Below, piece after piece: positions 28,380 through 37,965 of a stretch of DNA of 64,000 nucleotides. The stretch covers positions 24,096-88,095 of the forward strand of contig CAJUPX010000007.1 of assembly GCA_910588685.1 (NCBI GenBank). The letters run 5' to 3'. The position numbers were made by a program, and so were the translations under genes. The DNA comes from an uncultured Christensenellaceae bacterium. GTDB taxonomy: Bacteria > Bacillota > Clostridia > Christensenellales > Borkfalkiaceae. The notes under the pieces were generated by a model. That model had not been told where the DNA came from, did no database searches, and saw nothing but the letters and a program-made list of their open reading frames with translations. The number at the start of each line of letters is the position of its first letter. Within the stretch, counting starts at the first letter, position 1.

Positions 28380-29636
28380 TCAGACGCGCACCCTGACGAT
28401 ATCTCCGCCGAGCGCTCTCAGCTTGTATTCAAACGAGCCGTATCCCCTGTCTATATGTGAAAGCTCAAAAACCTCGCTTCTGCCTTCTGCGGACAAAGCC
28501 GCGGAAACCAACGCCGCGCCGCCTCGCAAATCGTGAGCCACTACGTTGGCGCCCCTCAGCGTATCCACGCCGCGCACAAACGCACACCGTCCTACGACCG
28601 TTACGTCAGCACCCATTTTTCTCAGCTCCGGCACATACTTAAACCGTGTTTCAAACAGATTCTCGGTAATAATCGAATGTCCGCGACACACGCAACATAG
28701 CGCCGTGAACTGCGCCTGCAAATCGGTGGGAAATCCCGGATAAGGCTGTGTTTCCACACTTTTCACAGAATAAAGCTTTTTTGAACTTTCCAACTCTATT
28801 TTATCACCGAATACCTGTATTTTGCAACCGTTTTCCCGCAATTTATGTAAAAGCGAGCTTAAATTTTCAGCTCCCGCGTTATTTAACAGAATTTTACCTC
28901 CGCACATAGCGGCGGTAATCAGAAAAGTACCGGCTTCAATTCTGTCGGGAATGGGCGTAAAAGAGCAGCCGCCGAGATTTTTAACACCCTCTATGTATAC
29001 TGAACCGCTGCCCGCGCCGCGCACCTTTGCGCCCAGCATATTCAAAAACTTCTGCAAATCCTCAATCTCGGGCTCCCGCGCGGCGTTTCTGATTACCGTA
29101 GTACCCTCGGCTTTGACGGCTGCAAGCATTATGTTCTCGGTAGCGCCGACGCTCGGACAGTCCAGCATAACTTCGTTGCCCTTTAATTTTTCGCATCTGC
29201 ATACTATGTATCCGCTTTCCTCGCTGATTTTAACTCCAAGTCTTTTGAGCCCCGTCAAATGCAAGTCAACCGGTCTGAGACCTATATCACATCCGCCCGG
29301 ATAGGCGATTTTTGCCATACGAAAGCGGGATATAACCGAACCGAGCAAAAACACCGAAGAACGAAGCTCGTGGGCAAGTTCGCTCGGTATTTCGTGACAG
29401 TCGGCTTTAGAACTGTCTATTATAAGACCGTCGCCGTCAAAAACCGATTTACAGCCGAGCCGCGACAGAATTTTTACCATATTATGCACGTCGGTAATAT
29501 GGGGAATTTTATTAATCTTAACTTCTCCGTCGGTTAAAACCGCCGCCGCAAGAATGGGCAGAACGGAATTTTTCGCGGACTGAACGTCCACGTTTCCAAA
29601 GAGACTGTTTCCTCCGTTTATTATGTATTTTTCCAT
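28380..29636 (-). CDS. murA: UDP-N-acetylglucosamine 1-carboxyvinyltransferase
   Basis: Committed step of peptidoglycan precursor synthesis and the fosfomycin target. The EPSP-synthase-like fold shows the catalytic cysteine loop PGGCDIGLRPVDLH, with Cys present, so fosfomycin sensitivity is expected at this residue. At 418 aa it is full length. GGAG precedes the start. The 70-nt gap before it contains a 9-bp hairpin (29663-29685). It lies between ftsW and divIB, the place often held by murG in other clusters. Confidence 0.96.
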   Translation of the reverse strand: MEKYIINGGNSLFGNVDVQSAKNSVLPILAAAVLTDGEVKINKIPHITDVHNMVKILSRLGCKSVFDGDGLIIDSSKADCHEIPSELAHELRSSVFLLGSVISRFRMAKIAYPGGCDIGLRPVDLHLTGLKRLGVKISEESGYIVCRCEKLKGNEVMLDCPSVGATENIMLAAVKAEGTTVIRNAAREPEIEDLQKFLNMLGAKVRGAGSGSVYIEGVKNLGGCSFTPIPDRIEAGTFLITAAMCGGKILLNNAGAENLSSLLHKLRENGCKIQVFGDKIELESSKKLYSVKSVETQPYPGFPTDLQAQFTALCCVCRGHSIITENLFETRFKYVPELRKMGADVTVVGRCAFVRGVDTLRGANVVAHDLRGGAALVSAALSAEGRSEVFELSHIDRGYGSFEYKLRALGGDIVRVRV

Positions 29637-29662
29637 ACTGACTCCGAATAGTAAATTGAGGG

Positions 29663-29685
29663 TAATTACTACAATTACCCTACTC
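29663..29685 (-). promoter_or_regulatory. Hairpin in the ftsW-murA gap
   Basis: A 9-bp inverted repeat (AGGGTAATT/AATTACCCT) with a 5-nt loop in the leader of murA. No T-run follows on the minus strand, so it is not a standard terminator. It could affect mRNA stability or processing. Confidence 0.35.
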
Positions 29686-29706
29686 TATTATATTTTGACG
29701 GAGTTT

Positions 29707-30840
29707 TTAATGTTCGCTTTTTGATATATTATAGAGTACTCCCATTGAAGCCATAGTAATTATAAGCGACGTATTACCGCTGCTTATAAGCGGCAAAGGA
29801 AGTCCCGTAGGCGGAATTGCGCCGCTGACGACCAGAGCGTTTATAGCAACCTGTATACCGTAAACAAGCGTAAACCCGGAAGCAAGCAAAAATCCGAAAC
29901 GGTTATCGCAGTTTTTTGCAATTTTAAAACCCCTGAAAATAATAAAACTGCTTATAACGAAAAATACCGTCAAACCGATAAACCCGAGTTCTTCACCCAT
30001 TACCGACATTATAAAATCGCTTTCGGCAAATGGTAAAAACCTGTATTTCTGCGTGGAATTGAACAGTCCGACACCGAAAAGCCCGCCGTTGCCGAGAGCA
30101 TAAAGCGACTGAATAAGCTGATACCCCTCGTCTTTGGGCGACGCCCAGGGATCGAGAAAGGCGCTAAGCCTTTGCAGGCGGTACGGTTCAAGTATTATAA
30201 GCAACGGCACCGCGGCGACAAACGGCACTAAAATAAGCGCCATAGTTTTTAAATTTGTGCCGCTTAAAAATATCATACCGAGCATCAACGCGCCCACGCA
30301 CATAGTTATGGACATATTCGGCTCGACTATGATAAGCAGGCAAAAGCCGATCCCCACGGCAAGAACGGGCAGACAGCCGCGGAAAGTTTTTACTTTTTCA
30401 TAATTTTTTGAAAAATACGCGGCGGTAAAAATAACGTAGGAATATTTTGCTATTTCCGACGGCTGAACAGAAAATCCACCGAAGCCTATCCATCTGGTTG
30501 CGCCGTAATTTGTTATTCCTATGCCCGGAACAAAAACAAGCAACAATAAAATCGCCGCGACAATAATAGCGGGAAATTTAAGCTTTATAAGCTTTTTGTA
30601 CGGAAAGAAACACACTCCTATCATTGCCGCCGTGCCGAGCACAACGCCGATAAGCTGCTTTTTTACAAAATATAAGCTGTCACCGGACTGCACTTCCGCC
30701 GCATACGAACTTGCCGAATAAATCATCAGGCAGCCGAAACAAGCCATAATAAAAACGCAGATTAAAAGAGCGATGTCTCCGTGTTTTGACCCGGAGCGTA
30801 TTTTTCGCGATACCGTTAAACTATTTGACGAAGCTTTCAT
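29707..30840 (-). CDS. ftsW: SEDS-family peptidoglycan polymerase FtsW
   Basis: Septal glycan polymerase (SEDS family) working with the class B PBP encoded in the same operon. About ten hydrophobic helices are visible, plus the conserved loop with PSEIAKYSYVIF and, near the C-terminus, the GLPLPLISSGNTS motif. At 377 aa it is normal. The start overlaps murD by 20 bp. It could be called SpoVE/RodA by sequence alone; the position in the division cluster favours FtsW. Confidence 0.93.
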   Translation of the reverse strand: MKASSNSLTVSRKIRSGSKHGDIALLICVFIMACFGCLMIYSASSYAAEVQSGDSLYFVKKQLIGVVLGTAAMIGVCFFPYKKLIKLKFPAIIVAAILLLLVFVPGIGITNYGATRWIGFGGFSVQPSEIAKYSYVIFTAAYFSKNYEKVKTFRGCLPVLAVGIGFCLLIIVEPNMSITMCVGALMLGMIFLSGTNLKTMALILVPFVAAVPLLIILEPYRLQRLSAFLDPWASPKDEGYQLIQSLYALGNGGLFGVGLFNSTQKYRFLPFAESDFIMSVMGEELGFIGLTVFFVISSFIIFRGFKIAKNCDNRFGFLLASGFTLVYGIQVAINALVVSGAIPPTGLPLPLISSGNTSLIITMASMGVLYNISKSEH

Positions 30841-32179
30841 CTATTCCAGCTACCAACTCTTTAAAAGCGTCTCCGCGCTCTTCAAAATTGGAAAACCCGT
30901 CAAAGCTTGCGCTTGCCGGACTGAGCAATACGCACTGTCCGGGCTTTGCTATAAACTGGGCAAGTCTGACCGCGGCATTAAATTCCGAACAGAGAGAAAT
31001 TCCGAAATAACCCGCCTTAATAGCCGCATTGAGCATTTTAAATCTGTTTTCGCCGTAGATAACCGCGTGAATTACGGGGCTTCGAGCTAATCCGTCAAAC
31101 AACGGCGCATAGTCCTCGCCCTTGTCTTTACCTCCGAGCAGAATGATAGTAGGCGTTTTCATACTCTGCGCCGCTTTTATAGCCGCGTCTATATTTGTGC
31201 CCTTGCTGTCGTCAATATATGTAACTCCTCCTACTTCGCGCACCTTTTCCAGCCTGTGGCTTACGCCCTTGAAATTTTTAACGGCGTCGGAGGTGAAATT
31301 TTTATCGAGCCCCAGAACCGCGGAAACAGCAACGCAGGCAAGGGCATTGTAAACGTTATGTACTCCTCCTACCGTCATATCCGAAACATCGAGATACTTT
31401 TCGCCGTCGAAATAAATTGCGCCGTTTTCCAGGTACGCACCTTCTATTTTGCTCTGAGCCGAAAAGAAAACAACTTTACCCTTGGTTGTTTTGGCAAACG
31501 AACGCACTACGGGGTCGTCGTAATTTAAAACCGCATAATCCCCCTCGCGCAGCATCCTGACAAGTTTAGATTTAAGATACACGTAATTTTCCATATTATA
31601 GTGGCGGTTTAAGTGATCCTCGGTTATATTCGTCACCACTGCAATATGCGGTTTCAGACTCGACAGCGTTTCAAGCTGAAAAGACGATATTTCAAGTACA
31701 GCAAAATCGTTAAAGCTTAAATCCTCAACGTATTTTATAATCGGATTTCCGTTATTCCCGCACGCCACGCATTTTTTGTTGTTTGCGCGCATAATTTCGT
31801 CAAGCATTGTAACAGTAGTCGTTTTCCCGTTCGTACCGGTGACTGCAACGGCGGTTGCCCTGAGATACATAGCCGCGAGCTCCGATTCTCCTATGATAAG
31901 CTTACCCTGTTTGCGAAAAGATACGGGTATAGCCGTATCAATAGGTATTCCAGGACTAAGAACAAGTATGTCGCATTTATAAGCGGCTTCCCGGCAACCG
32001 TCGGCGGTGACTATCCGCGCGCCTATCAGGCTGAGTTCTTCCATTACCTGCGAGACCTTATCGGTTATAACGTCGTCGTAAATATATACGTCGGCTCCTC
32101 TTTCAAGTAAAAAGCGGGCGCTGCTTTCTCCCGAAACCGATATACCCGCCACAAAAAATTTTTGATTTTTAAAATACAT
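30821..32179 (-). CDS. murD: UDP-N-acetylmuramoylalanine-D-glutamate ligase
   Basis: Adds D-glutamate to UDP-MurNAc-L-alanine. It shows the N-terminal Rossmann-like domain (FFVAGISVSGESSARFLLE), the ATP loop AVTGTNGKTT, the central ITEDHLNRH motif and the C-terminal domain starting at YIDDSKGTN. At 452 aa it is normal. Placed between mraY (6 bp upstream) and ftsW (20-bp overlap). Confidence 0.96.
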   Translation of the reverse strand: MYFKNQKFFVAGISVSGESSARFLLERGADVYIYDDVITDKVSQVMEELSLIGARIVTADGCREAAYKCDILVLSPGIPIDTAIPVSFRKQGKLIIGESELAAMYLRATAVAVTGTNGKTTTVTMLDEIMRANNKKCVACGNNGNPIIKYVEDLSFNDFAVLEISSFQLETLSSLKPHIAVVTNITEDHLNRHYNMENYVYLKSKLVRMLREGDYAVLNYDDPVVRSFAKTTKGKVVFFSAQSKIEGAYLENGAIYFDGEKYLDVSDMTVGGVHNVYNALACVAVSAVLGLDKNFTSDAVKNFKGVSHRLEKVREVGGVTYIDDSKGTNIDAAIKAAQSMKTPTIILLGGKDKGEDYAPLFDGLARSPVIHAVIYGENRFKMLNAAIKAGYFGISLCSEFNAAVRLAQFIAKPGQCVLLSPASASFDGFSNFEERGDAFKELVAGIDESFVK

Positions 32180-32185
32180 TTTACC

Positions 32186-33127
32186 TCACACAAAAATCAG
32201 ACAGATTATTCCGACTAAGGCGGTGAATATAAAATAGGCAAACGATATTTTACATTCCGAATATCCCTTTTTCTGAAAATGATGATGTATCGGCGCCATT
32301 AAAAATACTCTCTTCCTTGTCCGTTTATAGTATATGACCTGAATTATAACGGATATTCCCGAAAGCACGAACATTATTCCGATAATCGGAATATATAAAG
32401 AGTTACCCGAAAATACCGACAGACAGGATATAAAGCCGCCGAGCGCAAGCGAGCCCGTGTCGCCCATAAAAACCGAAGCCTTATTTGTGTTAAATATCAG
32501 AAAAGCGCAAAGCGCTCCCGCGCCTATAAAACAAAGCGGAGCAAAGTTCACTCGCTGCACGCATAAAATCAATCCGAGCGCGATAAGGTAAGCCGTGGAA
32601 GTTCCTCCGGCAAGCCCGTCCAACCCGTCTGTCAGATTTACGCAGTTGACGGTTGCAAGAAAAATAAACAGCACAAGCGGAATTATTCCCCAACCGATAT
32701 CCGGCGAAATACCCAAAAAAGGAATATTTAATTCAGTGATACCGCTGAAATAAGAATATACCGCCGCAATTACCGCTATAGCGAGCTGGAATATAATCTT
32801 CTGATAGGGTTTCAATCCCTCGTTCTCTTTTCTGTAAATCTTTAAAAAATCGTCTAAAAAACCTACTACCATAAAACCGGCGGTTACGGCGAACGTGAGG
32901 TTTGCCTCCGCGCAGTCAAATCCCAAAGTAAAAAAACCGACTATTAGTATAGCGCAAATAAAAGCGAGTCCGCCCATAGTTGGCGTACCCCCCTTATTTT
33001 CGTGTTCCTTTACATAACCTAGAATATACTGTCCGGCTTTAAGTTTTTTTAAAAGCGGCACCAACAAAAGCAGGAGCACACAGCTTGCCGCAAACGCCGC
33101 CGCTGAAGAAATAAAAATTGTTTTCAT
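32186..33127 (-). CDS. mraY: Phospho-N-acetylmuramoyl-pentapeptide transferase
   Basis: Integral membrane enzyme making lipid I from UDP-MurNAc-pentapeptide and undecaprenyl phosphate. Catalytic acidic residues occur in FLDDFLKIYRKENEGL and NLTDGLDGLAGG, with the third in FMGDTGSLALGG; MAPIHHHF follows. Ten hydrophobic segments. At 313 aa it is normal. Between murE and murD, 3-6 bp gaps. The substrate requires MurF, whose gene is not beside it as usual. Confidence 0.97.
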   Translation of the reverse strand: MKTIFISSAAAFAASCVLLLLLVPLLKKLKAGQYILGYVKEHENKGGTPTMGGLAFICAILIVGFFTLGFDCAEANLTFAVTAGFMVVGFLDDFLKIYRKENEGLKPYQKIIFQLAIAVIAAVYSYFSGITELNIPFLGISPDIGWGIIPLVLFIFLATVNCVNLTDGLDGLAGGTSTAYLIALGLILCVQRVNFAPLCFIGAGALCAFLIFNTNKASVFMGDTGSLALGGFISCLSVFSGNSLYIPIIGIMFVLSGISVIIQVIYYKRTRKRVFLMAPIHHHFQKKGYSECKISFAYFIFTALVGIICLIFV

Positions 33128-33130
33128 TTA

Positions 33131-34567
33131 TTAACCGATTATTTTCTGAATAATTGTATTGTCGTTGTAGGCGTGTTTTATACCCATTATCTCCTGATAA
33201 TCTTCACCGCCCTTACCCGCAACAAGTAAAATATCCCCTTTGCCCAAAAGCCGGATTGCATATTCGGTAGCGCTTTCCCTGTCGGTTACGGTCACGTACT
33301 CTTTCCCCGTTTCGCGTATTCCTTTTTCAATATCAAAAATTATGTCGTGAGGATCTTCGTATCTGGGATTGTCCGAAGTAACTACGCAGAAATCGGCAAT
33401 TTCCGCCGCGGTTTTGCCCATTAAGGGGCGTTTAGTTTTATCCCTGTTGCCGCCGCAACCGAAAAGACAAACAAGCTTTCCGGTACAGAGTTTTTTTAAA
33501 GTTTTCAGCGATTTTTCAAGACCGTCGGGCGTATGCGCAAAATCCACGAATATTTCACCGCCGCCGAAGCTTGCAACGCGTTCAAGCCTGCCGGATACCC
33601 TTTTAAGATTTGCAAGGCCCGCCGATATAGTGTTAATTTTTACGCCGAGCAATTTTGCGCAGGTCGCCGCGGCAAGAGCATTATAAACGTTATGTATCCC
33701 CGGAATATTTATTTTGACCTCATAAAGCTCGTCGAATAAATTTAAAATCATCTCCGTTCCGCTTACGCTCTCTTTTATCCCGACCGCAAAAACGTCTGCG
33801 GGATTGTCAAGTCCGTAGCCGAACGAATTTTTAGTGCAGGACAAAAGTTCTATTCCCAATCCGTCGTCGGAATTTAACACGGCGTATTTACAGCGTCCGT
33901 TTGCAAACATCAGTTTTTTACTTTGAGCATATGCCTCCATCGTTCCGAAAAAATCAAGATGGTCCTGCGTAAGATTTGTAAAAATACCAACCTCAAAATT
34001 AATTCCGTTGATTTTATCGTAATACAGCGCGTGCGCTGAAACTTCCATAAACACATATTCCACGCCGTTTTTCACCATATCCGAAAAAACCGAATATAAA
34101 TATACGGGGTCGGGCGTAGTCAACTCGGGCGCAATCCGTTTTTCACCGTAAAAAATACCGAGCGTACCTATCAAACCCGTCTTATTTCCGTTAGCCGTAA
34201 ATATTTCATTGAGAATGTATGTAGTAGTCGTTTTGCCGTTTGTACCGGTAACGCCGACGATTTTTAAATTTTTATCCGGAAATCCATAAAAGGCGCGCGC
34301 AGCGTGCGCTATCTGCGCCCTGCCGTCTCCTACAACTATCTGCGTAACGGGCAAATCGCATTTTTTTTCGCAAACGAGCGCGACCGCGCCGTTTTTTACC
34401 GCCTCGCCGGCAACTTCGTGAGAGTCAAAATTTTCACCGCCGTAACAAAAAAACAAATCTCCCTCTTTTACACGTCTGCTGTCGGTACAGAGTCCGGTTA
34501 TTTGCACATCGTCGCTGCCTATAATTTCTTCAACCTGTAAATACTGTAAAATATCCTTAATTTTCAT
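33131..34567 (-). CDS. murE: UDP-N-acetylmuramoyl-tripeptide synthetase, probable meso-DAP ligase
   Basis: Adds the third residue of the peptidoglycan stem. The ATP loop is GVTGTNGKTTT. The substrate-specificity motif near residue 405 reads DNPR, which is typical of meso-diaminopimelate ligases; lysine ligases carry other residues here. At 478 aa it is full length. It shares one base with the upstream PBP gene. The DAP reading means the cell must make meso-DAP, which bears on the DapF-like part of the carB fusion. Confidence 0.95.
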   Translation of the reverse strand: MKIKDILQYLQVEEIIGSDDVQITGLCTDSRRVKEGDLFFCYGGENFDSHEVAGEAVKNGAVALVCEKKCDLPVTQIVVGDGRAQIAHAARAFYGFPDKNLKIVGVTGTNGKTTTTYILNEIFTANGNKTGLIGTLGIFYGEKRIAPELTTPDPVYLYSVFSDMVKNGVEYVFMEVSAHALYYDKINGINFEVGIFTNLTQDHLDFFGTMEAYAQSKKLMFANGRCKYAVLNSDDGLGIELLSCTKNSFGYGLDNPADVFAVGIKESVSGTEMILNLFDELYEVKINIPGIHNVYNALAAATCAKLLGVKINTISAGLANLKRVSGRLERVASFGGGEIFVDFAHTPDGLEKSLKTLKKLCTGKLVCLFGCGGNRDKTKRPLMGKTAAEIADFCVVTSDNPRYEDPHDIIFDIEKGIRETGKEYVTVTDRESATEYAIRLLGKGDILLVAGKGGEDYQEIMGIKHAYNDNTIIQKIIG

Positions 34568-36306
34568 TATTCGTACCGCTCTATATTTTTAACGTTGATT
34601 ATATCCTGAAATATTTCCTTTGCTACCGGAGCCGCAACCGCGCTGCCGTAATACGTACCCTGCGGTTCGTCAACTACGATAAGCGCAAGATACTGCGGGT
34701 TGTCGGCAGGAAAAAAGCCTACAAACGAGGAAACGTATTTGCCCTGCGCCACGTGCCCGTCCTCATATTTTTGAGCCGTCCCGGTTTTTCCGCCTACTTT
34801 ATACCCCTCAATATACGCGTGTTTACCGCTGCCTTCGCTTACAACACCCTCGAGCATTCCCCTCAACATTTCGGAAGCTTTTTCGCTTATAACTTTATTT
34901 TTGAGTATAGGTTTATTTTCCGAAACGGTAACTCCGTCAGGCGATACCACGCTTTTTAAAATATGCGGAATATAATAATTTCCGCCGTTTACAGCCGCAG
35001 CCGCCGCGCAGGCAAGCTGAACTCCGGTTACGGCAACCGTCTGACCGAAACCGATACGCGCAAGGTCGCAATCCCTTACTGCCGTCTGAGGCACAAGCAT
35101 TCCGAGCGCCTCGCCCGAAAAATCTATCCCGGTTACGTTTCCGAAGCCGAACGAATTTAAGTAATCATAAAAAACTCCGCTGCCGAGCGACAGGGCAATG
35201 TCTGTAAAACAGGGGTTACAGCTGTTGTTTAAAGCGTCGGCAAGAGTCTGGTTAGTATGCTTACCGTTGGAATGGTCTGACCAGCATTTTATAGTCGTAC
35301 CGTCAACCGAGCGCGTTCTGCCCGAATTGAATATGTAAGAATCCGAAAAAGCGTTTTTATTGCCGCGCAGATATTCCTCGATATCGGCTGCCGCCGTAAT
35401 AATTTTAAAGGTCGAGCCGGGCTCGTAAATATCGCTTATTAAAAAATTACGCGACAGAGCATTGAGCGTTTCACTGTCGTTGCGCGGCACTTCGTTTAAA
35501 TCGTACGACGGATAGTTAACCATAGCAAGAATATCAAAATTCTGCGGATTGAGCACAACGCAGGAAACAGCCTTAGCCCCGCTTGACAAATAAACTTTTT
35601 TCATTGCGCGTTCGGCTGAAAGCTGTATATCGAGGTCTACGGTAAGGCGCACCTCGTTTCCTGCCTGAGCCTCCGAATACACGATTTTGGAGTTTTCCGT
35701 TTCTATACCGAGTATATCGGTACTGTACATTATCTCGCCGTTTTTACCGCTCAAAAGATTATCGTAATATTTTTCAATGCCCGAAACACCCGAGCCGTCG
35801 GACGAAGTAAAACCGAGCACCTGACACAGAAGATCGCCGTAAGCATAAGTGCGGGTATTGTCGCGGGAATAATATACGCCCGGCAAGTTATAGCTTATCA
35901 GTTTTTCAATGCTGTCCTTTTCAACCTGCCTGGCAACAGTAACCTCGGAAATTTTTCCGCTTTCAATTTTCTTCAACAGCTTCTGAGGGTCAGCCGAAAA
36001 AATTCCGCTCAATATTGTAGCCGTATATTCGGCGTTTACAACGGCGTTAGGACGCAAAAAAACGCTGAACGTAGAGCGGTTGTCCGCAATTACCTCTCCG
36101 TTTCTGTCTGAAATTAAACCGCGCGTGGCAATTACCGGAATTTCTCTGTTCCACTGATCCGCCGCACGCATACGCAAATCCCTGCCCCAGGCAAGCTGAA
36201 CGTAAAACAGTCTGCCGATAATAACGAAAAAAATAAAGGCTATTGTCAAACCCACTGACAATAACCTCTTTTGTAATACAGTAACGGAAAATCCAGTTTT
36301 ATTCAA
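34567..36306 (-). CDS. Class B penicillin-binding protein (FtsI/SpoVD-like)
   Basis: Septal transpeptidase partner of FtsW. A membrane helix (about 13-32), the PBP dimerisation domain (RGLISDRNGEVIADN), then a transpeptidase domain with the active-site serine in EPGSTFK, SCN as the second motif and KTGTAQK as the third. At 579 aa it has no PASTA domains, unlike many SpoVD/Pbp2B proteins, so I leave the choice between FtsI and SpoVD open. Follows the ftsL-like gene by 22 bp. Confidence 0.93.
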   Translation of the reverse strand: MNKTGFSVTVLQKRLLSVGLTIAFIFFVIIGRLFYVQLAWGRDLRMRAADQWNREIPVIATRGLISDRNGEVIADNRSTFSVFLRPNAVVNAEYTATILSGIFSADPQKLLKKIESGKISEVTVARQVEKDSIEKLISYNLPGVYYSRDNTRTYAYGDLLCQVLGFTSSDGSGVSGIEKYYDNLLSGKNGEIMYSTDILGIETENSKIVYSEAQAGNEVRLTVDLDIQLSAERAMKKVYLSSGAKAVSCVVLNPQNFDILAMVNYPSYDLNEVPRNDSETLNALSRNFLISDIYEPGSTFKIITAAADIEEYLRGNKNAFSDSYIFNSGRTRSVDGTTIKCWSDHSNGKHTNQTLADALNNSCNPCFTDIALSLGSGVFYDYLNSFGFGNVTGIDFSGEALGMLVPQTAVRDCDLARIGFGQTVAVTGVQLACAAAAAVNGGNYYIPHILKSVVSPDGVTVSENKPILKNKVISEKASEMLRGMLEGVVSEGSGKHAYIEGYKVGGKTGTAQKYEDGHVAQGKYVSSFVGFFPADNPQYLALIVVDEPQGTYYGSAVAAPVAKEIFQDIINVKNIERYE

Positions 36307-36328
36307 TTATAATTTCAGCCTCCGCTTA

Positions 36329-37012
36329 TTATTTGATCATACCGTTGTTTAAGACGTATTCGGCAACCTTGTTATTTATATCAAGCATTAAACTGTTGAT
36401 ACTCTCGTTTGCAACCGAATACGCGTCTTTTGCTACGTTTACGGAACCCTGCAAAGCGTTGATATCGCTGTTAAGCTGCGATATAATTGCCGAATTGATT
36501 ATTACAAGGGCAAAAAGCGCAACTATCACACTGATTGCCACCGCAATTATAATTCTTTCCCTCTTATTGAGCACGGAATGCTTTTTTGCGCCTGAGTTCT
36601 GTATTTTGCCGCTTACTTCAGTATTTTTGATACCGGCGGTTCTGTACTGAATTGTTGTGGGCGTAGGACGCAAGTCCTCGTTTTCCTCTTCCTCCGTATC
36701 CACGGCTTCCGCGCTTGCCGTTTCTTCCACGTGCCTGTTAATCGCGCTGTCGGCACGGAAAAGCTCAGAATCCGCACGCGCATTCTCAACAAGATAAACC
36801 CTGCTTTCTCTGCGACGGAAAACGTCCGTTTGATTAGCCGCAGGCTTTTCGGCGGGTCTGTCAAGCAACTCGTCAAGCTTGGTATTAGGATTTATGAGCA
36901 TAGCGTAATTTCTTCTGATACGCGCCAAATCTTCTTCGTTCGCCATTACAGCGGATCTGTAACCATATTCTTTCTTTTCTTCGGTTCTATCTAAAACGGG
37001 TACGTTTGCCAT
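36329..37012 (-). CDS. ftsL: FtsL-like bitopic division protein with a long cytoplasmic tail
   Basis: Between rsmH and the class B PBP, the position of ftsL. The first ~150 residues are polar and acidic (a stretch with EEEENEDL), followed by a single membrane helix (about 153-175) and a short extracellular part with heptad-like leucines (SQLNSDINALQGSV). FtsL sequences diverge fast, so the call rests on position and topology. At 227 aa it is about twice the usual length because of the cytoplasmic tail. Confidence 0.75.
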   Translation of the reverse strand: MANVPVLDRTEEKKEYGYRSAVMANEEDLARIRRNYAMLINPNTKLDELLDRPAEKPAANQTDVFRRRESRVYLVENARADSELFRADSAINRHVEETASAEAVDTEEEENEDLRPTPTTIQYRTAGIKNTEVSGKIQNSGAKKHSVLNKRERIIIAVAISVIVALFALVIINSAIISQLNSDINALQGSVNVAKDAYSVANESINSLMLDINNKVAEYVLNNGMIK

Positions 37013-37024
37013 CTTTTTTCTCCT

Positions 37025-37963
37025 TTACGTTATTTTCTCCGCAATTCTCAATTTAGCGCATTTAGAGCGCGTATTGACCGTCATTTCCTTTAATGATGCG
37101 GTTATCGGCTTTTTTGTTATTATTTCTATTTCTTTACGCTTTCCGCATACGCAGACAGGAATATTTTTGTCGCATATGCAGTCGGCTTCAAGAAATCTGT
37201 ATGCCTGTTTTACTATTCTGTCTTCCAGCGAGTGAAAGGTTAAAATTGCAAGCCTTCCGCCCTTTTTAAGCCGTTTTGCAAGATTGACCACACAATCGTA
37301 CAAACCGCCGAGCTCGTCGTTTACCGCAATTCTTATCGCCTGAAACGACTTTCTTGCGCACGGTCCGTTCTGTTGAAATTTTTTCGGAATTGTATTTTCT
37401 ATAATTTCAACGAGCTCTCCGCACGTTTTTAATCTTTTTTTAGCCCTTGTTTTAACTATATTAGCAGCTATCGCGCCCGCAAAAGTTTCCTCGCCGTATT
37501 TTTTTAAAATTTCGGCTATTTCTTTTTGGGAATAACTATTTATCAGCTCCTCCGCCGTAAACGCGCCGCTTTGGTCCATTCTCATATCCAGCGGAGCGTC
37601 GGTTCCCAAATACGAAAACCCTCTCTCGCGGTTATCGAGCTGATAACTCGAAACTCCGAAATCAAGCAAAGCGCCGTCAAGACTTTTTACGTCCGCTTTT
37701 TTTAAAACCTCTTCAAAATCCTTGTAGTTGGATTTATAAATTTCAAATCTGCCTTTAAATTCGCTCAACCTCTGATTTGCCGCTGCTATCGCCTCGTCGT
37801 CCAAATCGGTTGCTATAAGTCTTCCGTCGGGAGCCGTTCTTTTAAGTATTTCGTATGAGTGCCCCGCGCCTCCAACCGTTCCGTCGAAGTACACGCCGCC
37901 GGGCTTTAAATCGAGCCCCTCCATACATTCTTCGAGCATTACCGGAATATGTGAGAAAATCAT
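37025..37963 (-). CDS. rsmH: 16S rRNA (cytosine-1402-N4) methyltransferase
   Basis: Methylates N4 of C1402 in the ribosomal P site. It has the SAM motif GTVGGAGHS, the HIPVMLEE start and the RLAILTFHSLEDRIVK motif. At 312 aa it is normal. Second gene of the mraZ operon, 2 bp after mraZ. Confidence 0.97.
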   Translation of the reverse strand: MIFSHIPVMLEECMEGLDLKPGGVYFDGTVGGAGHSYEILKRTAPDGRLIATDLDDEAIAAANQRLSEFKGRFEIYKSNYKDFEEVLKKADVKSLDGALLDFGVSSYQLDNRERGFSYLGTDAPLDMRMDQSGAFTAEELINSYSQKEIAEILKKYGEETFAGAIAANIVKTRAKKRLKTCGELVEIIENTIPKKFQQNGPCARKSFQAIRIAVNDELGGLYDCVVNLAKRLKKGGRLAILTFHSLEDRIVKQAYRFLEADCICDKNIPVCVCGKRKEIEIITKKPITASLKEMTVNTRSKCAKLRIAEKIT

Positions 37964-37965
37964 TA

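Noticed and set aside
33127..33131. Absence of murF between murE and mraY as a sign of a modified stem peptide
   Set aside because: MraY and the penicillin-binding proteins are normal, so a pentapeptide pathway is expected; murF is more likely elsewhere in the genome.
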